Assembly (NCBI GenBank): GCA_963383645.1
Contig: OY726572.1
Span: 69,672,856-69,736,855 of the forward strand
Direction of reading: 5' to 3'
DNA: 64,000 nt
Source: Muscardinus avellanarius
Taxonomy: Eukaryota; Chordata; Mammalia; Rodentia; Gliridae
Position numbers and translations under genes: made by a program. The stretch's first letter is position 1. Every line of letters begins with the position of its first letter. The notes below the pieces were generated by a model. That model had not been told where the DNA came from. It ran no database searches and worked only from the letters and a program-made list of their open reading frames with translations. Below are positions 42,515 through 54,014 of the stretch, piece by piece.

Positions 42515-42856
42515 AATATAACTTCATTAAAAATAAAAATAATAAGCTCATTGCAAGTTAACATAAGTAATTTATAAAAAACGATTTCCAAGAATTTAGT
42601 AAGGAGAGTGTCATTGTTTTGCCCTTTTGCAAACTCTTTTAGTGTCTAGGGGAACTGGAGAAAGCTGGACTCTCATATTTGCTTCTATATTCAGGCTACT
42701 GTGGTATCACGTGTCTTGGGGCATCTGAAAAAGTCCATTGTACACTCATGAGAGTAAAAAGGGAAATAATGTCTCTATATCTTTGTGCAGATAGCTAGAC
42801 CTCATGGATTTCTGGAAAGTGTCCCTGGAGTTCCCTGGTTGCACTTGAAGAAGGGA
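42515..42856 (+). mobile_element. hAT-Charlie-like DNA element, right part
   Basis: 'ttcattaaaaataaaaataataagctcattgc', 'gtgtcattgttttgcccttttgcaaactcttttagtgtc', 'ctggactctcatatttgcttctatattcagg' and 'cattgtacactcatgagag' complete the element begun at 40312. The two parts total about 520 bp. Confidence 0.72.
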
Positions 42857-42859
42857 TGA

Positions 42860-43790
42860 TATATATTATTAAAAGCACAGGTTATAAATCCCAGATTTAT
42901 TAGCCGAACAGCTACAATGGAAAGATCAGAATAGAGAGGAACAAGTTTCTTATTCTTATAAATGGAGGCAATGAACAAATTCGGTAACCATGATGCCAAT
43001 AAATGTCGTAAGAAGTCATAATTGACGTTATAAAGATTACGAATGGCAACAGCTGCAAAGAAGGAATGGAATTTTACAAACCTTCAAGATAAGTATTTAC
43101 AGAATGAAATGAAAGGCGTAAGTTTATCTTTTAAATTACAAAAGATAATAGTCAACAAAACCATCTATAAAGCAAAGAAAGAAAGAAGGAACAATAAAAT
43201 ACAGAAGTTGTGAAACCAAATGACAAAGCAAGATTGAGTATGAGAAGGTAAGTGGGTAACCGACAGTGAGTGTAGAGATGTGGAGAAAATGATACGAAAA
43301 AACCATGTCTAAATATGATGGGAACAAACCAGGCAGACAACGTGGCTGTGCTATTTCATCCTGTAGAAAGTAGTGTTGGTGACAAGAAGCACTGAATACA
43401 GATAATTTCTCCTGCTGCAAGTCCAGCCCTTCATGAATACAAACACATAGAGTCAACATGTATAAAGCAAACACTTTTAAAAATGAAGGGGAATTTAGCA
43501 GAAACACAATTACAATGGGGGCTTTGGAGGCATCATCAAAATTCATGAGGTCAATAATTTAAAGGAAACAATTGGTAAGAAGATTTACTATCAGACTTTG
43601 AGTTCTACTTAAACACAGTGCATTATCTTGTCACGTGTCTTTATTTCGGGTCATAAGAACCATTTTTGTAAGTTCCAAAGGATAAATTCTGATAGAAGCC
43701 ATAGTTTCTGTTTTTACGAGAGAGGAAGGAAGAAAGAAGGAAGGAAAAAAGAGGAGAAAGGAAAAAAGGTTTTAAAAAACAAAACTATCT
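42860..43790. other. Unassigned A/T-rich intronic sequence
   Basis: No repeat named with confidence. A GGAA/GAAA-rich patch lies at 43720-43770. Confidence 0.5.
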
Positions 43791-43792
43791 CT

Positions 43793-43988
43793 GGGCGTGG
43801 TGGCACACGCTTGCAATCCCCCACCCCCTCTTGGGAGGCGGAGACAGGAGGATCGCGCAGGTTCAAGAGACCCTGTTTTCAAATAAAATATAAAATAGAT
43901 CTGGGAGTGTAGCCTGGAGGGAGAAGGGTTTCCAGGAACCCCAGCACCACCGACAAACAAACAAACAAACAAACAAACAAACAAACAA
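43793..43988 (+). repeat. B1-ID fused SINE with (CAAA)n tail
   Basis: 'ctctgggcgtggtggcacacgc' to 'tttccaggaaccccagcaccacc', then (AAAC)n at 43953-43988. Member of the 'ttccaggaacccc' subfamily with a shortened B1-like half. Confidence 0.92.
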
Positions 43989-44036
43989 CCTCCCCACAAA
44001 ACCTGTCAAATATCTATATATGTATGTGTGTAAGTT

Positions 44037-44037
44037 A

Positions 44038-44073
<36 letters not shown>
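44037..44073. repeat. (TTA)n microsatellite
   Basis: About 12 trinucleotide units beside the tail of the antisense L1 3' end. Confidence 0.95.
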
Positions 44074-44074
<1 letters not shown>

Positions 44075-44079
44075 TTTCT

Positions 44080-44310
44080 TTTTAAAAGATTTCATTGGTG
44101 CATTATAGTCATACATCTTAATGGGGTCCAAGATGGTGGAGGCGTACTTGCACACATCACTCATTTAGCCCTTCCCCAATTCCCGCCCCATTCCTTCACC
44201 TCTCTCCTTCTCATGTTTGGCTTAGTGATTGACCTTGATATGTTTGTTAATGTACATCATGACCATTAGAGAAGTTTCCTCTTTCCCCTCCCATCCCTTC
44301 AGTTAGGTTG
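44080..44310 (-). mobile_element. L1 3' end fragment
   Basis: 'gatttcattggtgcattatagtcatacatcttaatgggg' then 'ttcacctctctccttctc' is the antisense of the squirrel L1 3'-UTR type (compare 29029-29160). Confidence 0.72.
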
Positions 44311-44549
44311 TTTTAAAAAGAGAAGTTAATGAATAAAAAGCAGTAGAATATATAAATAAACTCTGCAAGTAATTTGGAATGAAAACAAAGGAAGTAGAAA
44401 TCAAAATTTAAAAGATGATGTATAATTATATACATCAAAATTAAAAAGTCATTATGAAATAGATTTTTTCTTGAAAGTATATATTAACAAGTCGAAAAGG
44501 CAGAAATACTAAAAGTAGTTATGATGAAGTAAAAAAAAATGTATTATGA

Positions 44550-44762
44550 GCAGGGTGTGGTGGCCTGTGCCTACAATCCCAGTACTTGGGAGATTGAGAC
44601 AGGAGGATCATAGTTTTGAGGATAGGCTCAGCAACATAGGAGACTCTTAGCGATCTAATGAAATCCTATTGCAAAATAAAACAGGGCTGGGAGTGTAGCT
44701 TAGAGGTAGAATGCCCCTGGGTTCAATCCCTAGTACCACAAAATCAAAACAAAACAAAACAG
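44550..44762 (+). repeat. B1-ID fused SINE
   Basis: 'gagcagggtgtggtggcctgtgcc' to 'ggttcaatccctagtaccac', then an (AAAAC)n-like tail. Confidence 0.9.
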
Positions 44763-44855
44763 TTCTTCTAAAATATCCTTGGAATTAGCAAAGAAACTCA
44801 GCCATTAAGAATAGCTTACTCAATATCCCTTTATGGGGAGAACGGTATTATTTAC

Positions 44856-45068
44856 TTATTTATTTATTATTTATTTATTTGACATTAAACCCAGTAAATT
44901 CCTTTGAGCAACATCCCTATCCCTATTTTATTTTTTATTTTGAAACAGAGTCTTGCTAAGTGGCAAAGAGGCTTGCTCTTAGTTGCTGAGGCTGGCCGCA
45001 ATCCTGTGATCCTCCTGTCTCAGCCTCCCAAGTCCTGGGATTACAGGGGTGTGCCACCACGCCCAGCT
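44856..45068 (-). repeat. B1-ID fused SINE with (TTTA)n tail
   Basis: (TTTA)n at 44856-44880, a diverged ID half, then 'gaaacagagtcttgctaagtgg...caccacgcccagc'. Confidence 0.88.
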
Positions 45069-45099
45069 TAGGACAGTTTCGAAAGCATCCCTAAACTCG

Positions 45100-45910
45100 A
45101 TGCCAAAATTTACTAAATGAGAGTAATATTGCAAAAAAGAGAGAAATATTAGTTTTTAATATTGATATAAGATTTTATTTAATGCAACTTAACTTGTCAG
45201 TATAGTAAATGTATAATGCACCATGACCAACTCAGATTTGTCCAAGAGACAGGAATATAATTATAAGGATTTGTAGAGATGGAGTACATTAAAATTAGTT
45301 TTCTCAATAAACTCTTTATCAAATTAGAAATAGAAGGATGGTTCTTAAATTAATAAAATAGGAATATTGAAAAACAATATTCTCACAGTTTCCAGTAGTG
45401 AAATCAATTGTGAAACCAATAACCCAAAACCAGCTTAATGGCAAAATATTGAAGACAGACCCAGAAAGGCAAGAAAGTTATCAAAATAATTATTATTCAA
45501 TACTGGCATAGTAATACAACATAAAGCAGAAATAAGAGGTATAACCACTAGAAAGTTTGAGATAAAACCACTCTTTATAGATATGATTGTATCACTGTGG
45601 AAAATCAGCTTAAACACTATTTGGTCCGATAAAAGAGGAGTTCATAAAAATAAATTACTTTGCTATGTTATCAGTTAGAACTATGAAAAATAATCATTTC
45701 AAAATTTATAGGTAATACTCTAGTTAAGCCTAGTAAAATTAATTCTCTCTTTGAAAGAGTCCCTGAATATATCAAAGAAATGTCAAAATCTATTTCAGCT
45801 TTGGAATGAGTACAGGGTTTCACTGACTGGCAAGAGCAGTAGGTGATGTACTTCTGAGATCCGAGGGAGGATCTGATTTGGTAAGAGTGAAGCCACAGCA
45901 AACCTGGATT
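45100..45910 (+). mobile_element. L1 ORF2 reverse-transcriptase region remnant
   Basis: 'accatgaccaactcagatttgtccaag', 'gaaggatggttc', 'agcttaatggcaaaatattg', 'tattattcaatactggcatag', 'agaaataagaggtataa' and 'ctctttatagatatgattgtatcactgtgg' follow the RT domain order of L1 ORF2, very diverged with many stops. Confidence 0.72.
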
Positions 45911-45914
45911 TATT

Positions 45915-46345
45915 TCACCCAGGACGGAAAGATTTAGTAGGGACTCCTACAGTTTCAAATCTATTTTTTAACTCTCTATACTGGACAACTCTTTACCAGG
46001 ATGAATGAACACACAGAAAATGAATGGATATTTGGCAAGATGAATGGGCGAACCAATCTGGGAGGAAAAAATAAATGACTATGTGAAAGACGTTATTTTA
46101 AGGAATAAGTGAGAATTTAAAGTAATCCCTTATTTATTTTTAAAACAAGAGTCAAGAGGCAGTTGCATCTACGAAAAGGGCAGGAAGTGCTGTTTTCAAA
46201 TGAAAACATAATTGCAGAATTAATGCAAATGCAAAGGAAGAGCAGATCATCTCTTGATCTTACAGTTCTATCAGAAATGCTTGAGACTTTACCCAGAAAC
46301 CAGAGAAAAGATGAATGAAATGATTGAGATTAGTAAGAGATTCAC
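45915..46345. other. A-rich old repeat-like sequence
   Basis: L1/HAL1-like texture, with oligo-A and short ORF-like words, but no confident assignment. Confidence 0.4.
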
Positions 46346-46359
46346 TTGAGGAAAACATT

Positions 46360-46570
46360 TTTTTGTGTGTGTGGTACCAGGGATGGAACCCAGGGGCATT
46401 CAGCCTCTGAGCTATACACCCAGGCCCATTTTTTATTCTTTATTTTGAAACAGGGTCTCACTAAGTGTTGGAGGTCTCACTAAGTAGCTGAGGCTGTCCA
46501 AGAACCTGCGTTCCTCCTGGCTCAGTCTCTCAAGTACTGGGATTACAAGGCTGTGCCACCACACCCGGCT
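46360..46570 (-). repeat. B1-ID fused SINE
   Basis: Antisense. Target duplication 'gaggaaaacattt' before and 'gagggaaacaattt' after. Confidence 0.92.
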
Positions 46571-46579
46571 GAGGGAAAC

Positions 46580-46965
46580 AATTTCTGTGCAGTACTAACT
46601 CTGAGAAGGAAAAGAGAAGAGAGGACAGACAACTTGAAAAAAAAAATTAAAGGAAAATGTCCCTGAACTAGAGATCTGACTTTAGATCGGAAGGTCTCAG
46701 CAATGACAGAAAAATACAATAAAAACCTTTAAACATATTTTTTATATTTTATGTTGCATGTTTTAAACAACATAAATAATAAAGAAGAATCTTAATTTTG
46801 TACAGGCATGAATCACACATCTGAAATGGAAACAAAAATCAGACGGCATCAGATTTCTTCACGAAACTTAATGCCAGAAGACCACGGAATAAAATCTAAA
46901 GAATTTAGAGAGAAAATTCCTGTGATCTATTTTTCTCAGGTGCTGAAGTGTTCATTTTATTTAAT
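46580..46965 (+). mobile_element. L1/HAL1-like remnant
   Basis: 'gaaatggaaacaaaaatcagacggcatcagatttcttcacgaaacttaatgccagaagaccacggaataaaatctaaag' resembles a recurrent old LINE (HAL1/L1M) ORF region. Confidence 0.5.
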
Positions 46966-47099
46966 TTTCTTCTCCTCTAGTGATCTTTTAAAGTGACAGT
47001 ATATTTATTCTAGAGGTGGTTGCCTTTCACATTACTAAATTTAAAAATGCCATGGAAGGAATAATTTGTGGTTCATAGGGAGAAACAAATTGCAGAAAA

Positions 47100-48060
47100 C
47101 AAAACCAAAAACTTTCCATTACCTATATTCCTTCATTCAAAACAAAAACTTTGTTGCACATCTTTCCAGACTTTCTCCTAATCAGTAAGCACATGCGCAG
47201 ACTTTATAAAATGCACAAGTGGTACTCACTATACATACTGCTTGGAAGCCTGTTGTTTACTGATCAGAATATCATCATTAAAGTATCTTCAGGCTAACAT
47301 GCTTCTACAATGCCATTTTTATTAACTGTATAGCTTTTCTTTGTTTGGACGATCCATCATTTATTTAATCAGTCATCTATGGTTAGGCATTTATTTGTTT
47401 CTAATTTTACAACTTTATAAAACAGACGGACACCAAAATCTTAAGTATACATTAGTGCTCTTAAGACTTTCTAAGAGTGGAATTGCAGATTTAGATCAAG
47501 TGTACCCTTGGACACCTTGATAGATACTGCCCAATTATCTTTCTGTAAATAGCACCCACTCCTTTATAACTGTGTTAATACTTAGCATTTTCATTAAGTT
47601 TAATGTGGGCTAGTCAATTAAGGGACAATTGGGTCTATTATTGGCATACATTTTTTCATATTCTTTTATGAGCCGAGTCTTGCCTTATTGTTATTAATTA
47701 GTAAGAGCTTCTTAATGCTAATTATATTAATAGTTTGTCTAATATATTGCATTGTTTCTATTTGTTCCTTAAAGATGATCCTTCTAAGCTTCTTAATACA
47801 CACAACTAATAAATACATCTGTATTTATATTTATACACATCCATATGCATCTATAACCATATATACATATGCATATTAGACCAGAAATTTCTTTCATTTT
47901 GGCTTTTACCTTGGTGTTATGCTTTCAGAGTCCTCATTACAACCCAGTTTATTTGGAATATGTATTGCTTTATTTCATGAGAAAAAAAAATCCAGCTTTA
48001 TGGTTAACCCAGAATTTTTCCAAAATATGTTTTATAAATAAAATTTCCGTGGGCTGTTAA
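47100..48060 (-). mobile_element. L1 3' end (L1MA/MB-class)
   Basis: Antisense words in order: 'ctgtatagcttttctttgtttgg', 'ctaagagtggaattgcagatttag', 'ttgatagatactgcccaattat', 'gtaagagcttcttaatgctaattatattaatagtttgtc', 'gtgttatgctttcagagtcctc'. About 950 bp of late ORF2 and 3'-UTR. Confidence 0.8.
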
Positions 48061-48117
48061 TAGGGCTATTTAAAGGAAAGATCTCATGATCCAATAAGTT
48101 TGGAAACACAGGACTTC

Positions 48118-48322
48118 ACTGCAAATATTAATTGTGGTGCCTGTTTACTGCAATATAATTTGAAGTGGCCAAATATTAGAAGCAATCCAAATATAAATCA
48201 ATATCATTTTGGATAAGTACATTTGGTTCTTCATACAAAGGCATTCTACTATGCAGCTGCAAAGAAAAATGATAAGGCTTGCTCTTTACTAATGGGAAAG
48301 GAGATCTGAGGTAAACTTGCAT
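48118..48322 (+). mobile_element. L1 3' end fragment
   Basis: 'ctgcaatataatttgaagtggcc...aagcaatccaaatataaatcaatatcattttgg...catacaaaggcattctactatgcagc' is a sense L1 3' end, opposite in strand to its neighbour. Confidence 0.65.
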
Positions 48323-48325
48323 TCA

Positions 48326-48501
48326 GGAGGCTGAGACAGGAAGATCACGGTTCTCGGCCAGTCTCAGGTCCTTAGTAAGGTCCTTTGCAACTCAGTGAGA
48401 CCCTGTTTCAAAATAAAGAATAAAAAAAAGGGCTGGGGGTGTAGCTTGGAGGTAGAATGCCTCTGGGTTCCATTCCTGGTACTGCAAAAAAAAAAAAAAA
48501 T
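48326..48501 (+). repeat. B1-ID fused SINE, 5'-truncated
   Basis: Starts within the B1-like half ('gcattcaggaggctgagacagg') and runs to 'ttccattcctggtactgc' plus a 15-A tail. Confidence 0.88.
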
Positions 48502-48504
48502 ACT

Positions 48505-48875
48505 GCTATTTTAAGATAGCTTTGATTTTGGGGGAAACATTTTAGTTGGCATGTTTGTGTATATATTTGTAAATAGAATTGTCTTGAAGGTTTGGTTTTG
48601 AAGCTTTCATTGTTAGCTGTTCACATGTAGGTTATGCTAAATCTATATAGCAAGTGATTAAGATCTTCATATTGTTCTTTACTATTGAAGAATTCAGTAC
48701 ATTTGAAAAAAATTTCCATCCATAACTTTCTACCCCAGTTTTTTTAATGCATGTAATTTTTTATTGGTATTTTCATTCAGCCTCTCCCAACATTCCCTCT
48801 GAATAGAAGCAACTTCTTATTTATGGTTTTGTAAAAATGTATCCATTTTATCGTGTCTATATATATAATTATTTG
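48505..48875. other. Unassigned intronic sequence
   Basis: A/T-rich, nothing recognised. Confidence 0.5.
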
Positions 48876-48877
48876 TG

Positions 48878-49044
48878 TCTATATATATATATATATATTT
48901 ATTTATTTATTCTTTATTTTGAAATTGGGTCTCACCAAGTTTCTGAGGACCTCACTAAGTAGTTGAGGCTGGCCACGAACCTTCAATCCTACTGTCTCAG
49001 CTGCCCAAGTATTGGGATTACAAGTGTGTGCCACCATGCCCGGC
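48878..49044 (-). repeat. B1-like SINE half with AT/(TTTA)n tail
   Basis: 'tattctttattttgaaattgggtctcaccaag...caccatgcccggc' without the ID half. The tail is (TA)n at 48878-48898 then (TTTA)n. Confidence 0.85.
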
Positions 49045-49045
49045 T

Positions 49046-49812
49046 TCAATTTATATTCTTAAATATGCTCTTGGCTTGTTTGGGCTTTCTCTTTCTCATT
49101 CTGAGGGCAATTGCCTCCAGAAATTGATTGCAACTACCCAAAGGAATCCTCAGTTGGCGCGCCCACCTAAAGGCTTACTGGTTCCCACTTTGACCCCGAA
49201 TAGAGGCTCCGTATGTGTTGTTATAGCAGCACCTGGTGGCTGCCTCTTGGGCTCCATTTGCACAAGAGCAAAACTGAAGTGAAATTTCTGGCACGTGTAT
49301 AGCAACCTTCCTAGTTTTTGCCGTATCTTTTTTTTAAAATTTGTTTACTCTAATTCTTTCCTGGGAGTCAAGGTTGAGGGCTTTTTTCATACTACCATCT
49401 TTGCCTGCAGTGTCAATACTTCTCATCAACAGTGGTGACTAAACAAGAGAGGGGCTGTGGGCTATATTTATAAGTGCAGTGGGTATCAGGGGAGGAGATG
49501 AATCACAATAGCATAAACAATGATGCCAGGAAACACAAATGCGCTGACATCCCTTTGGTCAAGGCCTGGAGCAGCTTGGCAAAGAATCTGCATTGTTTTT
49601 TAGTTTGTAAAATAATCAAGAAGGTGGAAAACTGGAGAAGTATTGTGGCAGGTATATTTTCTTCTCAGCTCTCATTCTCCATCAGTGAGTTGATTTTCAA
49701 TTACTATTATTCTACTAAGGAAAGTAAAGAATATAAACACAAAATTTTATCTGATTTCTGATAATGGGTCATAGTATACCATAGAGAAAAATGCTGTAAA
49801 TATCAACAATGG
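49046..49812. other. Unassigned intronic sequence
   Basis: No recognised repeat in about 770 bp. Confidence 0.55.
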
Positions 49813-49816
49813 ACTT

Positions 49817-50032
49817 TTCTTTTTGTGTGTGTGTGCTACTGGGGGTGGAACCCAGAGGCTTTCTACCTGCGGGCTATACTCCCAGACCTATTTTATATTT
49901 TATTTGGAAACAGGGTCTCACTAAGTTGCTGAGAGCCTCACTCAGTAGCTGAGGCTGGCTTTGAACCTGTGCCATCCTCCTGTCTCAGCCTCCCAAGTGC
50001 GGGGATTATAAGCATGCGCCACCACGCCCGGC
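49817..50032 (-). repeat. B1-ID fused SINE
   Basis: Antisense copy of the 'cccagaggctttctacc' variant with a short (TG)n tail. Target duplication 'caacaatggac' before and 'taacagtgggc' after. Confidence 0.92.
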
Positions 50033-50439
50033 TAACAGTGGGCATATATTATAGTCCTCTGCTACATTGGGTACTTATAGAGAATTATATTAGAGTTACT
50101 ATATCCACATTCATATATATTTCCACAAAATCTGCAGGTAATTAGTCATGCACGACCCTGTTTTTTGTCATAATTTCCTTTCCCAGTACTATCCGGAGTA
50201 TTTAGAATTCAGTATTGGCATGTTTTACTTCTTGTTAAAACTCTACCATAAAGTTATGTACATAGGAATTTAACTAACAGGAAGTGACATATGACCAATA
50301 TTAATAAATGATTCTGGGAGCCGAAATGCCCCAGGCTGTCTAGGTCTCATTCTTTTGGATGGCTTTCTCATTTTTCTTCCTCATTACAGACTCTTTCTTG
50401 GCCTCAGTGGTGGGTCTTCTGATGAAGAAAAATTTGCTG

Positions 50440-50642
50440 CTGGGCATGGTGGTGCATGCTTGTAAGCCCCGTACTTGGGAGGCCGGAACAGGAGGATTAG
50501 AGTTCACAGCCATCCTCAGCTACTTAGTGAGCCCCTCTCCATCTTAGACCCTGTTTCAAAATAAAGAATAAAAAGTAGGGCTGGGGTTGTAGCTCAGAGG
50601 TAGAATACCCCTGGATTTCATCCCTAATACCACAAATAAAGA
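50440..50642 (+). repeat. B1-ID fused SINE
   Basis: 'gctgggcatggtggtgcatgc' to 'ttcatccctaataccac'. Target duplication 'aagaaaaatttgctg' before and 'gagaaaggtttgctg' after. Confidence 0.93.
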
Positions 50643-50659
50643 GAAAGGTTTGCTGATCC

Positions 50660-51285
50660 ATCTCCCTGGACCTCAGAGACATTACTCTGGTACTTCTGGG
50701 ACCACGGCCACCTTACGTCTTGTACAGCATTCATAGGGTGGCCTTAGCTCTCACTCACTTTAAAAGCTACTACATGGTGCTCGTGGTATTCAGAGAAGTA
50801 GGGATGAGGGAAACGCATTTGCAAATCCAAACTTTCCTTCTTTATTCTCTCATTGGCCTTCCTTTGTGCTTCTTCTACATCAGAAAGAGTTCCTTTTGCC
50901 CTCACAGGAGATCTTCCTTCATCACCTGTCCCTGAGATCCACCCTTATCAGACTTCCTGAGCAGTGCCAATGTTCCCCCAGAGCATCCTCAGCTAGGCTG
51001 CCAGGTTGCTACTTACGTGGCAGGACTCAATTATAAACTATGATAATATGGTATTAATGATGAGCCCAAGACCCAGTTTTCACGAGTTTTATAATGTCAG
51101 CATAATTTTTTATCCCTGCAGATTGTAAACATAGGGAATGGCAGAAGAACCCAAGTCAGCCTTCCCTAGGATCTAGGGATATAGTTAGAAGCAGTCTATT
51201 TTGAAGTTTGGTATTTTATCTGATTAATCAGTTAAGAGAAACCTCTGGAGCAATTAATTTTCAAAGGAGGGGATTCATTAGCAAC
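50660..51285. other. Unassigned intronic sequence
   Basis: 50860-50960 is weakly L2-like. No exon or named element otherwise. Confidence 0.5.
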
Positions 51286-51288
51286 ATA

Positions 51289-51289
<1 letters not shown>

Positions 51290-51332
<43 letters not shown>
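51290..51332. repeat. (TG)n microsatellite
   Basis: About 21 uninterrupted TG units, not attached to a SINE. Confidence 0.97.
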
Positions 51333-51335
<3 letters not shown>

Positions 51336-51399
51336 ACATCACGTTTTAGGAACATGTTTAATGGCATCTATTATTTATGATATGGTAAATGAAGTAAGC

Positions 51400-51965
51400 A
51401 GATTTTAAATATATGTAAACATGGCCAATACATTATGAAAAGACATTCCACCCCACTGTAAATTAGAGAAATGTAAATTTTTGCTGTAGTGAGATTTCAG
51501 TTGTCCCTCATCAGGAGGGCAAAAAACTCTCAAAGCCTGACAACGTACTTCATTGGCGAGGCTGCAGAGAAAGAGGGACTCGCGCACATGACAGGTAATG
51601 TAAATAAGTGCAATCTTGCACAGAGGGCAAATGTCAAAATTAAAATGATATATTTCCCTTTTGAAATTGTATGCCATAAACATCCTTGCATAATAAATAT
51701 AAAAGTTATTCATGTGAACACTGTGATGTCAAAAGGTTGGAGACAATCCAGAGTCCGCCAGCAAGTGGCTGTGGAAATGCTATTGTGCATGTCAGAAGTG
51801 AAATATGTGTACCTAAAAAAACAGAAAAGCTCTTTATGAACTCATTTGGAAAGATCTCCAAAACAACTGCTCAGTTAAAAAATAGAGCGCACAATAAGCT
51901 GTGTCTTGTATTACAAACAGAGATGCAATCTATTTTGGTTTGTATGCATATGCCACTTAAAAGGA
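51400..51965 (+). mobile_element. Old L1 3' end
   Basis: 'cactgtaaattagagaaatgtaaat', 'tgagatttcagttgtccctcatc', 'cattggcgaggctgcagagaaagagg', 'gatatatttcccttttgaaatt' and 'ggttggagacaatccagagtcc' follow the L1 3' order. Confidence 0.72.
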
Positions 51966-52081
51966 ATTAAGAACAGTATTTATCTGAAAGAACAGTCAGT
52001 AAAATGTTAGTAAGTAAGGGGAATATAAGTGATTAAAGAAGTCACAGAATTTTGTTATACTCTATAGCATATTCGTATATA

Positions 52082-52290
52082 TTGTTTTGGTACTGAGGAT
52101 AAAACCCAGGGGCATTTTACCTCTGGACAACACCCCAAGCTCTTTTTATTTAGTTATTATTCTTTATTTTAAAACAGAGTCTTCTTAAGTTACTGAGGAT
52201 CTCATTAGGTTGCCTAGGCAGGGCTGGAGCCTGTAATCTTCCTGTCTCAGCCTCCCACATCTGGGATTACAGATGTGGGCCATTGCCTGG
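52082..52290 (-). repeat. B1-ID fused SINE
   Basis: Antisense, diverged. Target duplication 'catattcgtatat' before and 'catattcatattt' after. Confidence 0.9.
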
Positions 52291-52294
52291 CACA

Positions 52295-53015
52295 TATTCA
52301 TATTTTTAAATGCAAAATAAAGTTGCCAGTGACTTTCCAGGAAGATGACCAGGTACATCTGCGGATTTTTGTGGCCCATGAACACAGCAGCAGCAAGGAA
52401 TAAAAGCCCTGGATGTATGGGCCATGCTCTCTGGCTTAACATTTGCCACATCCCTTCAGGGACAAGCATTTGGCTTATCTTCCCTAGACCAGCTGGAAAA
52501 ATTAAGGCGAGCTGATGCATAGGAGTCAGCAAGGTAAGATGCAAGCGGTCAAATAAACATTGGGATGGCGTGAGGCCATGCACATGTTAATTACTCAGAA
52601 GTAGATTCCTAGGAATGATGTCATTCCTGCAAAGCTCCACACCTCAGAAGAAAATTTCCTCTGGAAGAATTTTTAGGAGTATCCCAATGAAATCAGTTTC
52701 TTGACAGCTTATAGAAAAAAAGATTAAAAACTTTGCAGACTCTTTAAGTTAAATACATGAAAATTATATTCCCCAAAGTGCATTAAGTCAAATTATCAGG
52801 TATTATAAGCAATTTATAAGCAAACATTCACGCTGAAACCTCTGAGCTGAAAAAATATAAAATGCCATATCCTTAGAAACATCTATAAACGTCCCTTCCT
52901 GGCCGCACCATTTTCCTCCTGTGAGAGGAAACCAATGTCCACATTTGCATTCCTTGCTCACACTTACAGTTTTGCTACTTATGTATGCATTTAAAAAAAT
53001 TCATTTCATTTTTCT
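52295..53015. other. Unassigned intronic sequence
   Basis: Nothing recognised in about 700 bp. Confidence 0.5.
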
Positions 53016-53019
53016 TGTC

Positions 53020-53475
53020 CTAGAATTTCGTTTACAAGAGCTGCGTTTTATTCATCTGATTAGTAACGTAGCATCTCTTGATAGACATGAAATATCTCCA
53101 GTTGAGGGCATTAAGAACAATGCTGATATGGGCATTATGTTAGGGGAACTTGGGTGCAAATGTGCATGGGCTTTTCTAGGGAAATTATAAGTGAAAATTT
53201 CGAGTTATGGGGTATGCATAGGTTTTTCTTTCCTAAACACTATAAAATATTTTTTTCAATGTGACTTTTTCAATTTATACTTCTAGCAGAAAACAGATGT
53301 TCTCATTGCTTTATATCCACCCAAAGTTTGAAACATTTAGTGTTTTTTTTCCTTCAGATTTTTTGACACGTGTTAGTGAGATTTCATTGTGGTCTTAATT
53401 GCATTTCATGGATAATGAACGAAGTTATATCTCTTCATAATTTTATTGGCGGTTTGGTGTTTGGATTTTGTGTTC
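53020..53475 (-). mobile_element. L1 3' region remnant
   Basis: 'gttagtgagatttcattgtggtcttaattgcatttcatggataatgaacgaag' is antisense L1 late ORF2. Upstream is more diverged. Confidence 0.6.
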
Positions 53476-53479
53476 AAAA

Positions 53480-53625
53480 CTTGCTCGTGGACCGGGGGAG
53501 GGAGGAGAGGAGGGACATGAATATGCGGGGGAATGAGATTAGCCAAATTATGTATGTAGAAATATGTAACAATGAATCCCACCATTATTTACAATCATAA
53601 TACACCAAAAGAAAAGAGAAAAAAA
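53480..53625 (+). mobile_element. Squirrel L1 3' end fragment
   Basis: Polypurine 'gggggagggaggagaggaggg', 'gccaaattatgtatgtagaaatatg' and 'aatcccaccattatttacaatcataatacacc' plus an A-rich tail, the same type as 8484-8710. Confidence 0.75.
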
Positions 53626-53874
53626 AACTAGACACTTCCCTGCTTTTCCCCATCCTCTTATTACACAACTGTCTTTCACAACATTTCATTTAAACCATGA
53701 AGAGCCTGATTGATGAATGATCAGGGTTGGAGGTACACCATCTAGCCAGAAGGCATGTGCAGCAATCCATGATTTTTCACAAAATGCTTTTATGTAATTA
53801 GCTGGCACAAATGATCCATCAGACAAATTGGGCTTAAGCATCTGCCCATCACAGTCTCTGCTACTGGTCACCTG

Positions 53875-54010
53875 CCAGTGGCCCTGGATAACATCAGTAG
53901 CTAACATTCACAGCCCCTCACCACATGCAGGGACTCAGTGGAGCACTTTGTGTAGATTACTTTATTTACTTCTGTGTGAAACGCACTGTTAGATTTCGAG
54001 GCATAAATGA
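53875..54010 (-). repeat. MIR SINE fragment
   Basis: 'ccacatgcagggactcagtggagcactttgtgtagattactttatttac' matches the antisense MIR 3' part. Confidence 0.5.
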
Positions 54011-54014
54011 GTTG

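Noticed and set aside
43720..43770. GGAA-rich patch as a regulatory array
   Set aside because: It is an irregular purine-rich simple sequence beside a SINE, with nothing beyond low complexity.
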